This document shows positions 34,177 to 41,151 of a stretch of 41,151 bases of DNA, one piece after another. Under the pieces are notes generated by a model. It saw nothing but the letters and a program-made list of their open reading frames with translations, did not search any database and was not told where the DNA came from. This stretch comes from JAQVWU01 sp964628455. Lineage in GTDB: Bacteria > Bacillota > Clostridia > Oscillospirales > CAG-272. Position 1 is the first letter of the stretch, and each line of letters starts with the position of its first letter. The stretch covers positions 1-41,151 of the forward strand of contig CAZVPD010000013.1 of the NCBI GenBank assembly GCA_964628455.1. Reading direction: 5' to 3'. A program made the position numbers and the translations under genes.

Positions 34177-34228
34177 CAAATATGACAGTAAAATTTGACC
34201 GTCGAATATGACCGTCAAATATGAGAAA
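34177..34228 (+). repeat. Four 13-bp tandem repeats inside the T-box linker
   Basis: CAAATATGACAGT, AAAATTTGACCGT, CGAATATGACCGT and CAAATATGAGAAA follow one another without gaps. They lie where stems II and III of a T-box would be. An earlier related piece, GTCAAATGGACC, contains the specifier itself. Confidence 0.85.
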
Positions 34229-34351
34229 TCATAGAGTATTCTGCAACGTCCGGGCACACGTCAGCTGCCGGGGATATGTTTGTATCCCGCATAAGCGCAC
34301 GGGCTTTTTCCCGTGAATTCGGGGTGGCACCGCGGGTCATGAAGACTTCGT

Positions 34352-34388
34352 CCCCGACAGAAAGAGATTTCTGTCGGGGCGTTTTTTT
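34352..34388 (+). terminator. T-box regulated terminator
   Basis: CCCCGACAGAAA pairs with TTTCTGTCGGGG around a 4-base GAGA loop, followed by GCG and a run of seven T. It overlaps nothing but the leader and sits 33 bases before trpE. Confidence 0.93.
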
Positions 34389-34420
34389 ATTTTTATTTTT
34401 ATTTTCAGAAGGAGGAACCC

Positions 34421-35887
34421 ATGAAATTTTTACCGGACATCGGGGAGGTCCTGAAGATCGCGGCCGCGGGAGCTTATGACGTGCTGCCGGTCAGCTGCGA
34501 GATCCTGTCGGACTTCACCACGCCCGTCGAGACGGTCAGGATACTGAAGAACGTTTCGTCTCACTGCTATATGCTCGAATCCGCTAGGGCGAACGAAAAG
34601 TGGGGGCGGTACACGTTCCTCGGCTATGACCCGACGCTGGAGATCACCTGCAGGGACGGCGAAATGGTGGCCGGCGGCGGCCGGTTCAAAACGGACGACC
34701 CCTCCGGATACCTCCGCGGCCTGCTTGCGGGGTATAAAAGTCCCCGCTTCGACTATCTGCCGTCTTTTACGGGGGGGCTGGTCGGTTACTTTGCCTTCGA
34801 CTACCTCGGATACAGCGAACCGGCCGTCCGCTGCGGCGCGGAGGACACCGAGGACTTCAGGGACGCCGACCTGATGCTCTTTGACAAGGTGATCGCCTTT
34901 GACCATGTCCGGCAGAAGATCATCCTCATCGTCAACATGCGGCTGGACGAGCCCGAAACGCGCTACGCCGAAGCGGTTTGCGAACTGGAACGGCTCTGCG
35001 CACTGCTGCGCGGCGGCGAAAAGAAAGCGGAGCCGGGCGGAAAGCTGCTCGGTGAGGTCACCGCGCTCTTCGGCAGAGAACGGTTCTGCGGCATGGTGGA
35101 GAAGGCCAAGGGATATATCCGCGAGGGGGATGTCTTTCAGATCGTGCTCTCCAACCGGCTGAGCGCCCCCTTCGAGGGCAGCCTGCTCAACACCTACCGG
35201 GTGCTCCGCACCATCAACCCCTCGCCGTATATGTTCTATTTCTCGGGCACCGACGTGGAGGTCGCGGGGGCGTCGCCCGAAACGCTGGTGAAGCTCGAAA
35301 ACGGCGTGCTGCATACGTTTCCGCTCGCAGGGACAAGGCCCAGGGGGAAAACCGACGAAGAGGACCTGGAGCTCGAGGCCGAACTGCTCGCCGACGGAAA
35401 GGAACTGGCCGAACACGACATGCTGGTGGACCTCGGCAGAAACGACCTCGGCAGGATCTCGAAATTCGGCACCGTGGAGGTCGAAAAGCTGCACTCCGTC
35501 GAACGCTTTTCCCACGTGATGCACATCGGCTCCACGGTCAGGGGGGAGATCCGCGAAGAGTTCGACGCGCTTGACGCGATCGAAGCGGTGCTGCCCGCCG
35601 GAACGCTGTCCGGAGCGCCGAAGATCCGCGCATGTCAGCTGATCGCCGGACTGGAAAACAATAGGCGGGGCATCTACGGCGGAGCCGTCGGCTACATCGA
35701 CTTCACGGGCAATATGGACACCTGCATCGCCATCCGCATCGCCTACAAGAAGAACGGAAGGGTGTTTGTCCGGAGCGGAGCCGGCATCGTGGCGGATTCC
35801 GTTCCCGAAAAGGAATACGAGGAGTGCATGAGCAAGGCGCGGTCCTCGCTCAAAGCGCTTGAACTTGCTCAGGAGGCGGAGATATGA
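34421..35887 (+). CDS. trpE: Anthranilate synthase component I
   Basis: 488 residues; ATG 34421 follows AAGGAGGAA. TrpE makes anthranilate from chorismate and ammonia supplied by TrpG, the first step of tryptophan synthesis. The N-terminal domain keeps MLESARANEKWGRYTFLGYD, whose LES element forms the tryptophan feedback site, so the enzyme should be feedback-inhibited. The catalytic domain has GDVFQIVLSNR, SPETLVKLENG, FPLAGTRPRGK, DLGRNDLGRI, HVMHIGSTVRG, LPAGTLSGAPKIRA and IRAYK-type Arg residues near the end. Length is usual. It overlaps trpG by four bases (ATGA). PabB is excluded by the trp operon context. Confidence 0.96.
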   Translation: MKFLPDIGEVLKIAAAGAYDVLPVSCEILSDFTTPVETVRILKNVSSHCYMLESARANEKWGRYTFLGYDPTLEITCRDGEMVAGGGRFKTDDPSGYLRGLLAGYKSPRFDYLPSFTGGLVGYFAFDYLGYSEPAVRCGAEDTEDFRDADLMLFDKVIAFDHVRQKIILIVNMRLDEPETRYAEAVCELERLCALLRGGEKKAEPGGKLLGEVTALFGRERFCGMVEKAKGYIREGDVFQIVLSNRLSAPFEGSLLNTYRVLRTINPSPYMFYFSGTDVEVAGASPETLVKLENGVLHTFPLAGTRPRGKTDEEDLELEAELLADGKELAEHDMLVDLGRNDLGRISKFGTVEVEKLHSVERFSHVMHIGSTVRGEIREEFDALDAIEAVLPAGTLSGAPKIRACQLIAGLENNRRGIYGGAVGYIDFTGNMDTCIAIRIAYKKNGRVFVRSGAGIVADSVPEKEYEECMSKARSSLKALELAQEAEI

Positions 35888-36459
35888 TCCTGCTCATCGA
35901 CAACTACGACAGTTTTTCCTATAATTTATACCAGCTCATCGGCGCGCTCGATCCGGACATCTGGGTCATCCGCAACGACGCGATGACGGTCGGGGAGATC
36001 CGGGACCTGCGTCCCGGCTGCATCGTCCTGTCCCCGGGTCCCGGCAGGCCGGAGAACGCGGGCGTGACCGTCGGAGTCGTGAAAACGCTCGGGAAAGACA
36101 TCCCCATCCTCGGCGTCTGCCTCGGCCATCAGGCGATCTGCGCGGCGTTCGGCGCGAGGATCACCTACGCCAAAGATCTGATGCACGGAAAGCAGTCGGC
36201 CGTGAGGTTCGATCCCGGCTGCCCGCTGTTCCGGGACTGTCCCGAAACCGCGCCCGTCGCGCGCTACCATTCGCTTGCCGCCGACGCCTCCACCCTTCCC
36301 GATGTCCTGAAGGTCACCGCCGTCGCCGCGGACGGCGAGGTGATGGGCGTCCGGCACAGGGATCACCGCATCTGGGGCGTGCAGTTCCATCCGGAATCCG
36401 TGCTGACGCCCGACGGCAAAACCATACTGCGGAATTTTCTGAAGGAGGCAAAATCATGA
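35884..36459 (+). CDS. trpG: Anthranilate synthase component II (glutamine amidotransferase)
   Basis: 191 residues; the ATG overlaps the trpE stop (ATGA). It hydrolyses glutamine and passes ammonia to TrpE. The class I triad is present: Cys79 in GVCLGHQ, His169 and Glu171 in GVQFHPES. SPGPGRPENAG forms the oxyanion strand. Length is typical. Such subunits often also serve p-aminobenzoate synthesis, but no pabB is nearby. It overlaps trpD by four bases. Confidence 0.96.
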   Translation: MILLIDNYDSFSYNLYQLIGALDPDIWVIRNDAMTVGEIRDLRPGCIVLSPGPGRPENAGVTVGVVKTLGKDIPILGVCLGHQAICAAFGARITYAKDLMHGKQSAVRFDPGCPLFRDCPETAPVARYHSLAADASTLPDVLKVTAVAADGEVMGVRHRDHRIWGVQFHPESVLTPDGKTILRNFLKEAKS

Positions 36460-37487
36460 TCAGAGAAGCGATCGTCAGGATCGTCAACAAAGAGGACCTC
36501 ACCTATGACGAGGCTTACGCCGTCATGAACGAGATCATGGACGGCAGGACCACGCCCACGCAGAACGCCGCGTTCCTTGCGGCGCTCTCCGCCAAAAGCG
36601 CACGGGCCGAGACGACCGACGAGATCTCGGGCTGCGCGGCCGCGATGAGGGCGCACGCCGTCCGGGTGGAGACCGGCATGGAGCTCTTCGAGATCGTCGG
36701 CACCGGCGGCGACAACGCCCAAAGCTTCAACATCTCCACCGTTTCGGCCCTTGTCGCGGCCGCGGGGGGCCTTAAGGTCGCGAAGCACGGCAACCGCGCG
36801 GCGTCCTCGCGCTGCGGGTCGGCCGACTGCCTCGAAGCGCTCGGGGTGAACATCGATCAGAGCCCCGCGCGGTGCGCCGAACTGCTGAAAGAGGCGGGGA
36901 TCTGCTTCTTCTTCGCCCAGAAATACCACACGTCCATGAAGTATGTGGGGGCCATCCGGAAGGAACTCGGTTTCCGCACGGTCTTCAATATCCTCGGACC
37001 GCTGACTAATCCCGGGTCGCCCTCGATGCAGCTGCTCGGTGTATACGACGAGTATCTGGTCGCGCCGCTTGCGCAGGTGCTGAAGAGTCTCGGCGTCCGG
37101 CGCGGCATGGTGGTATACGGCCGGGACGGGCTGGACGAGATCTCCGCGGGCGCGCCGACCGCCGTCTGCGAGATCAGGGACGGCTGGTTCAGATCCTATG
37201 TGATCACGCCCGGGGAGTTCGGATTCGAACGCTGCGCGAAGGCGGACCTTGCGGGCGGCACGCCCGCGGAGAACGCTGCGATCGCGCTTGCCGTCCTGGG
37301 CGGCGAAAAGGGGCCCAAGAGAAACGCGGTCCTGATGAACGCGGGCGCTTCGCTCTGCATCGGCGGAAAAGCGGAGACGATGAGGGAAGGCGTAGCCCTC
37401 GCCGCGGAGCTGATCGACTCGGGCAGGGCCCTCGGAACCCTGCGCAAATTCATAGAGATCAGCTGCAGGCCGGAGGCGGAGGCATGA
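36456..37487 (+). CDS. trpD: Anthranilate phosphoribosyltransferase
   Basis: 343 residues; ATG overlaps the trpG stop. It transfers the phosphoribosyl group of PRPP to anthranilate. The family motifs are intact: GTGGDNAQSFNISTVSA (PRPP binding) at about residue 79, KHGNRAASSRCGSADCLEAL (anthranilate site), HTSMKYVGAIRKELGFRTVF and LGPLTNPGSP. It is a stand-alone enzyme here, not fused to trpG as in enterobacteria. It overlaps trpC by four bases. Confidence 0.96.
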   Translation: MIREAIVRIVNKEDLTYDEAYAVMNEIMDGRTTPTQNAAFLAALSAKSARAETTDEISGCAAAMRAHAVRVETGMELFEIVGTGGDNAQSFNISTVSALVAAAGGLKVAKHGNRAASSRCGSADCLEALGVNIDQSPARCAELLKEAGICFFFAQKYHTSMKYVGAIRKELGFRTVFNILGPLTNPGSPSMQLLGVYDEYLVAPLAQVLKSLGVRRGMVVYGRDGLDEISAGAPTAVCEIRDGWFRSYVITPGEFGFERCAKADLAGGTPAENAAIALAVLGGEKGPKRNAVLMNAGASLCIGGKAETMREGVALAAELIDSGRALGTLRKFIEISCRPEAEA

Positions 37488-38326
37488 TGGTCCTCGGCCG
37501 GCTTGCCGCGCACGCGAAAGAGCGTGCGGAAGAGGCAAAAAAGAGAGTGCCGTCCGAAGAGATCAGACGCCGGGCGTTCTCCCTCCCGAAGGGGACGTTC
37601 GCCTTTGAAAAAGCGATCGCAAAACCGGGCCTTTCGTTTATCTGCGAGTGCAAGAAGGCGTCCCCGTCGAAAGGGCTGATTTCCCCCGATTATCCGTACC
37701 TGCTTATCGCGAAGGAATACGAAAAGGCCGGAGCCGACTGCATTTCGGTGCTGACCGAGCCGAAAGAATTTCTCGGCAGCGGCGCACATCTGCGTGAGAT
37801 CGCGGAAGCGGTCTCCGTCCCCTGCCTGCGCAAGGATTTCACGGTCGACGAATACATGATCTTGAGGCGAAACTGCTCGGCGCGTCGACACTCCGGAATT
37901 ACCGATTGGTGTTCCGAGGNNNNNNNNNNGAAACTGCTCGGCGCGTCGGCCGTCCTGCTCATCTGTTCCATCCTGGGGGAGGGGCAGCTGCGGGAATACA
38001 TCGCCGTCTGCGATACGCTCGGGCTTTCGGCCCTGACGGAAGCGCATGACGAAGCCGAAGCGGACAGGGCGGTGCGGGCCGGGGCGCGCGTCATCGGGGT
38101 CAACAACCGCAATCTGGGGGATTTTTCCGTCGATGCCGGCAACAGCCTCAGGCTTCGCGGACATATCCCGCGCGGTGTGCTCTTCGTGTCTGAAAGCGGC
38201 GTGAGTACGGCGGAGGACGTCGCCGTTCTCCGCGAAGCCGGCGCCGACGCCGTGCTCATCGGCGAAGCGCTGATGAGGGCGCCCGATAAAAAGGCGAAGC
38301 TCGCGGAGCTGAGGGGGGAGCCGTGA
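37484..38326 (+). CDS. trpC: Indole-3-glycerol phosphate synthase, interrupted by an assembly artefact
   Basis: It closes the indole ring from carboxyphenylaminodeoxyribulose phosphate. Visible motifs are FICECKKASPSKGLI, ADCISVLTEP, LRKDF, VIGVNNRNLGDF and SESGV. As printed it is 280 residues with four unknown, and the stretch between DEYMIL and LLGAS is garbled. A 19-base sequence occurs both before (37869-37887) and after (37930-37948) the N gap. Deleting one copy plus the tail, and restoring one missing base near 37861, gives MILEAKLLGASAVLL and a 260-residue protein, the normal size. The natural gene is therefore probably intact. ATG overlaps trpD; the stop overlaps trpF. Confidence 0.92.
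   Translation: MMVLGRLAAHAKERAEEAKKRVPSEEIRRRAFSLPKGTFAFEKAIAKPGLSFICECKKASPSKGLISPDYPYLLIAKEYEKAGADCISVLTEPKEFLGSGAHLREIAEAVSVPCLRKDFTVDEYMILRRNCSARRHSGITDWCSEXXXXKLLGASAVLLICSILGEGQLREYIAVCDTLGLSALTEAHDEAEADRAVRAGARVIGVNNRNLGDFSVDAGNSLRLRGHIPRGVLFVSESGVSTAEDVAVLREAGADAVLIGEALMRAPDKKAKLAELRGEP
37888..37948. other. Assembly artefact in trpC: 19-base duplicated end, odd tail and 10 N
   Basis: GAAACTGCTCGGCGCGTCG at 37869-37887 is repeated exactly at 37930-37948 after a 32-base unrelated tail and the N run 37920-37929. This is what an unmerged contig overlap looks like. The tail does not extend TrpC homology in any frame. Confidence 0.85.
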
Positions 38327-38931
38327 CAAAAATAAAGCTGTGCGGGCTGTCGCGGCCCCGCGATATCGAAGCCGCGAATGAACTGATGCCCGACTACGTC
38401 GGTTTCGTTTTTGTCCCGTCGAGCCGCAGGTATGTTCCCCCCGAAAAGGCACGGGAACTGAAGGGGCTTCTTGACCCCCGCATTACTGCCGTCGGGGTGT
38501 TTGCGGACGAATCCCCCGAAACCGTCGCTTCTCTCCTGAACGGCGGCGTGATCGATATCGCCCAGCTGCACGGCGGCGAGGACGGGGAAACCATCGCGAA
38601 GCTCCGCGCGCTCACGGATAAGCCGGTCATCAAAGCCTTCCGCGTCGGCGCGCCCGGCGACGCTGCGGAAGCGGAACGCAGCGCGGCGGATTACATCCTG
38701 CTCGATTCGGACGGCGGATCCGGAAGGGCGTTTGACCGGGATCTGCTCCGGGGCCTGAAAAGGCCGTATTTTCTTGCCGGCGGACTTACGCCCGGAAACG
38801 TCGGGGCAGCCGTGAGAACGCTGAGGCCCTGCGCGGTCGACGTCAGCTCCGGCATCGAGACCGGCGGGCTGAAGGACCCCGTGAAAATGGCGGAATTTGT
38901 TGCCGCAGTCAGAAAGGAATACGAATTATGA
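38323..38931 (+). CDS. trpF: Phosphoribosylanthranilate isomerase
   Basis: 202 residues; it starts at GTG 38323, whose bases overlap the trpC stop. TrpF carries out the Amadori rearrangement between the TrpD and TrpC steps. The base Cys7 lies in KIKLCGLSRPRDIEAAN and the acid Asp in DYILLDSDGGSGRAFD near residue 128. The phosphate site is FLAGGLTPGNVGAAV and VDVSSGIE near residues 145-180. The protein is complete, of usual length and separate from TrpC. It overlaps trpB by four bases. Confidence 0.95.
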   Translation: MTKIKLCGLSRPRDIEAANELMPDYVGFVFVPSSRRYVPPEKARELKGLLDPRITAVGVFADESPETVASLLNGGVIDIAQLHGGEDGETIAKLRALTDKPVIKAFRVGAPGDAAEAERSAADYILLDSDGGSGRAFDRDLLRGLKRPYFLAGGLTPGNVGAAVRTLRPCAVDVSSGIETGGLKDPVKMAEFVAAVRKEYEL

Positions 38932-40118
38932 CAAACCCGAGAGGGCGCTTCGGCATGCACGGCGGACAGTATATCCCCGAAACGCTGATGAATGCGGTCA
39001 TCGAGCTCGAAGAAGCGTATGACCGGTATAAAAACGAACCCGGATTCACCCGTGAGCTCGCGGATCTGCTTCACGAATACGCGGGCAGGCCGTCGCGGCT
39101 CTACTGCGCGGCCAAAATGACCGCGGACCTGGGGGGAGCGAAGATCTACCTCAAGCGCGAGGACCTGAACCACACCGGTTCGCACAAGATCAACAACGTG
39201 CTCGGGCAGGCGCTGCTCGCGAAGAGGATGGGCAAGACCCGCCTGATCGCCGAAACGGGCGCCGGCCAGCACGGCGTCGCGGCCGCGACCGCCGCGGCTC
39301 TGATGGGCATGGAGTGCGTCGTTTTTATGGGCCTTGAGGACACCGTCCGCCAGGCGCTGAACGTGTACCGCATGCGCCTGCTCGGTGCCGAAGTCGTCCC
39401 CGTGAAGACAGGCACGACCTCGCTCAAGGACGCCGTGTCCGAGGCGATGCGCGAGTGGACGTCCCGCGTCGCCGACACCCACTACTGCCTCGGTTCGGTC
39501 ATGGGCCCCCACCCGTTCCCGACAATCGTCCGCGATTTTCAGTCCGTCATCTCAAGGGAGATCAGGGAACAGCTGCTGCTGAAAGAGGGCAGGCTGCCCG
39601 ACGCGGTGATCGCCTGCGTGGGGGGCGGCTCCAACGCCATCGGGTCCTTTTATCACTTCATCGGGGATGAGGGCGTCAGGCTTATCGGCTGCGAGGCGGC
39701 CGGCAGGGGCGTCGGCAGCCCCGATACCGCTGCCACGATCAGCACGGGCAGACCCGGTATCTTCCACGGCATGAAATCCTACTTCTGTCAGGACGAAGCC
39801 GGGCAGATCGCCCCCGTCTACTCGGTCTCCGCAGGCCTCGACTACCCCGGCGTCGGGCCCGAGCACGCGTATCTGCACGACACCGGAAGGGCCGAATACG
39901 TTCCCGTGACCGATGAGGAGGCGGTTTCCGCCTTCGAGTATCTGGCGAGGACCGAGGGCATCATCCCGGCGGTCGAATCGGCCCACGCCGTCGCGCACGC
40001 CCTGAAGACCGCGCCGAAAATGGCGAAAGAACAGATCATCGTGATCACGGTCTCCGGCAGGGGCGACAAGGACTGCGCCGCGATCGCACGCTACAGGGGG
40101 GAGGATCTCTTTGAGTAA
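38928..40118 (+). CDS. trpB: Tryptophan synthase beta chain
   Basis: 396 residues; ATG overlaps the trpF stop. It joins indole and serine with PLP. Lys87 in LNHTGSHKINN binds the cofactor, ETGAGQHGVA forms the indole/serine pocket, GGGSNAIGSFYHF holds the PLP phosphate, and the C-terminal SGRGDKD motif is present. It is the TrpB1 type that pairs with TrpA, whose gene follows with an 8-base overlap. There are no anomalies. Confidence 0.97.
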   Translation: MTNPRGRFGMHGGQYIPETLMNAVIELEEAYDRYKNEPGFTRELADLLHEYAGRPSRLYCAAKMTADLGGAKIYLKREDLNHTGSHKINNVLGQALLAKRMGKTRLIAETGAGQHGVAAATAAALMGMECVVFMGLEDTVRQALNVYRMRLLGAEVVPVKTGTTSLKDAVSEAMREWTSRVADTHYCLGSVMGPHPFPTIVRDFQSVISREIREQLLLKEGRLPDAVIACVGGGSNAIGSFYHFIGDEGVRLIGCEAAGRGVGSPDTAATISTGRPGIFHGMKSYFCQDEAGQIAPVYSVSAGLDYPGVGPEHAYLHDTGRAEYVPVTDEEAVSAFEYLARTEGIIPAVESAHAVAHALKTAPKMAKEQIIVITVSGRGDKDCAAIARYRGEDLFE

Positions 40119-41012
40119 TATTCATAAAGCGTTTGAAAACAAGAAAGCGTTCATCGCCTTCATCACCTGCGGCAACCCCGACCTCGGGACCACAGCCGCC
40201 GCCGTCCGCGCCGCGGTCGACAACGGCGCCGACCTGATCGAACTCGGCATCCCGTTTTCCGACCCCGTCGCCGAGGGTCCCGTGATCCAGGCGGCCAATC
40301 TGCGGGCCCTGAACGGCGGCGTGACCGCGGACGCGGTCTTCGCCTTTGTGAAGGAGCTCCGCCGCGGCGTCTCGGTCCCGATGGTCTTTATGACCTACGC
40401 CAACGTGGTGTTCTCAGGCGGTGCGGAGCGCTTTATCTCCGCAAGCCGGGATGCCGGGATCGACGGCCTTATCCTGCCGGACCTTCCGTTTGAGGAAAGG
40501 GGGGAGTTCCTGCCGTTCTGCCGCAGGTACGGCGTCGACCTGATNNNNNNNNNNTGGACCAGGCGGCCATTGAAGCGGCAGTCGCCCGAATCGGCGGCCG
40601 CGCCCTGATCGAAATCTCCGGAAACATGGGCGACCGGGATCTGCGCGCCCTGGCAGCCACCGGCGTCGACCTGATCTCCATGGTCGCCCCGACGTCCGCG
40701 AACCGCGTCGCCATGATCGCGAGGGAAGCGGAGGGCTTTCTCTATATCGTATCCAGCCTCGGCGTGACCGGGACGAGAAGCGAGATCAGGACGGACCTTG
40801 CCCCGATCGTCGGGGTGATCCGGCAAAACACCCGCATTCCCTGCGCGATCGGCTTCGGCATTTCCGAACCCCGGCAGGCGAAGGAGATGGCCGCCCTCGC
40901 CGACGGCGTGATCGTCGGTTCGGCCGTCGTCAAACTGCTCGAAAAATATGGCAGGGACGCCCCCGAACACATCGGCAGATACGTAAAGTCCATGAAGGAC
41001 GCCATGGGATGA
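40111..41012 (+). CDS. trpA: Tryptophan synthase alpha chain, interrupted by a chimeric insert
   Basis: It starts at TTG 40111 (MSNIHKAFENKK) inside the end of trpB. TrpA cleaves indole-glycerol phosphate to indole. Glu44 in LIELGIPFSDP is the catalytic Glu; the position of E. coli Asp60 is Glu55 (VAEGP). The frame after the N gap (40545-40554) differs from that before it, and 121 bases there do not belong to TrpA. Removing 40545-40675 joins ...YGVDLI to SMVAPTSANRVAM and gives 256 residues ending KSMKDAMG, exactly family-sized. The C-terminal part, VSSLGVTGTRSEI and CAIGFGISEP, is typical. The real gene is most likely intact. Confidence 0.93.
40545..40675. other. Chimeric insert in trpA: 10 N plus a nadC C-terminal fragment
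   Basis: After the N run, translation from 40557 gives DQAAIEAAVARIGGRALIE and ISGNMGDRDLRALAATGVDLI. This is the end of quinolinate phosphoribosyltransferase (NadC), where the pattern is ...GRALIEVSGNVT...L...A.TGVDFIS. GGCGTCGACCTGAT occurs at 40531-40544 and again at 40662-40675, so a false join through this shared 14-mer explains the insert. Confidence 0.85.
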
Positions 41013-41013
41013 A

Positions 41014-41030
41014 CCGGCGTCACACGCCGG
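41014..41030 (+). terminator. Hairpin after trpA
   Basis: CCGGCGT-cac-ACGCCGG is a perfect 7-bp stem beginning right after the trpA stop codon. CTCTTTCGTT follows, ending at the group II intron junction. It is probably the operon terminator, or half of it, with its T-run disrupted or displaced by the intron. Confidence 0.6.
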
Positions 41031-41045
41031 GCTGCCTCTTTCGTT

Positions 41046-41151
41046 GTGCGCCCGGCACGGGCGGAGTCTAACGGGTGAAAGTCCCGAACACGCCCGGTAG
41101 CGGGAAGTGTACAGCCAAGACCAAAGGTGTCGCCTGCGAGGGTGAATCTGA
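41046..41151 (+). mobile_element. Group II intron, 5' part (continues past the window)
   Basis: The stretch begins GTGCGCCCGGCACGGGC, matching the GUGYG 5' consensus of bacterial group II introns. GGAGTCTAACGGGTGAAAGTCC, then GGTAGCGGGAAG and ACAGCCAAGACCAAAGGTGTCG, then GCGAGGGTGAATCTGA are typical of domain I. The reverse-transcriptase/maturase gene and domains V and VI lie beyond the right edge. It is inserted about 15 bases after the hairpin downstream of trpA. Confidence 0.85.

Larger units (their letters stand above)
34062..34392 (+). ncRNA. T-box riboswitch (tryptophan tRNA sensor) controlling trpEGDCFBA
   Basis: The 330-base leader has the T-box sequence GGGTGGCACCGCGGG (34322-34336), the antiterminator core that pairs with the NCCA end of uncharged tRNA. 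Stem I shows AGAGAG and a GGTGCTGAGAACC-type apical part. The codon TGG (34157-34159) in the context AAATGGACC is the likely specifier, which selects tRNA-Trp. A terminator hairpin follows. When charged tRNA-Trp is plentiful the terminator forms; uncharged tRNA stabilises the antiterminator and allows trp expression. Between Stem I and the T-box is an unusual four-copy 13-bp repeat. Confidence 0.93.

Noticed and set aside
34177..34228. Possible CRISPR or iteron array
   Set aside because: The units are 13 bp and contiguous, inside a T-box leader, with no spacers and no replication gene nearby.
37888..37919. The tail before the trpC gap as sequencing adapter
   Set aside because: It shares short ends with a common adapter (ACACTC and TTCCGA) but the middle does not match, so I do not claim it.

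Overview
The window looks like a low- to mid-GC Clostridia-type Firmicute, probably an uncultured anaerobe recovered by assembly. Supporting signs are strong AGGAGG ribosome sites, sigma-A type promoters with 17-base spacers, lipobox lipoproteins, a T-box leader on the trp operon, and two 10-N scaffold gaps. By eye, bases 1 to about 10,700 and about 20,040 to 21,950 are clearly more AT-rich than the rest, which suggests acquired DNA within a GC-richer chromosome.

Bases 1-7600 hold the downstream end of a phage-defence operon: a BrxC-like ATPase (cut by the left edge), PglZ and a short BrxL. They are followed by a 66-residue two-CxxC protein and a cysteine desulfurase. No methyltransferase pglX lies between brxC and pglZ, which fits the type 4 BREX layout (brxP-brxC-pglZ-brxL). 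BrxP carries a PAPS-reductase-like domain, so a sulfur-mobilising enzyme next door suggests a sulfur-linked version of this defence. Bases 7600-10640 carry a leucine-rich-repeat protein and a 479-residue protein with a HicA-like C-terminus.

Bases 10,700-31,650 are a carbohydrate region. It has seven paralogous solute-binding-protein-like lipoproteins plus one broken copy, interleaved with a GH13 enzyme, an unassigned barrel-like enzyme, a short GH29 fucosidase and a beta-propeller glycosidase-like protein. No ABC permease or ATPase is present. All seven lipoproteins carry an EF-hand-like D-x-N/D-G-D/N loop. Two of them are a recent tandem duplication that includes promoter and terminator. Inserted among them are a frameshifted YhfC-type membrane protease, a CBM9-like surface protein between inverted IS5-derived repeats, a BRO-N fragment, a YbjQ protein and a lone HicB.

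Bases 31,750-33,800 encode two tandem QueG-like double-[4Fe-4S] proteins read leftward. Bases 34,020-41,012 are a complete trpEGDCFBA operon with overlapping genes, controlled by a promoter and a Trp-type T-box riboswitch whose linker contains a four-copy 13-bp tandem repeat. Both N gaps (in trpC and trpA) are flanked by exact direct repeats and look like assembly errors. The trpA error has imported a fragment of nadC, and removing the extra DNA restores normal-length proteins. The window ends in the 5' part of a group II intron just after a hairpin downstream of trpA.
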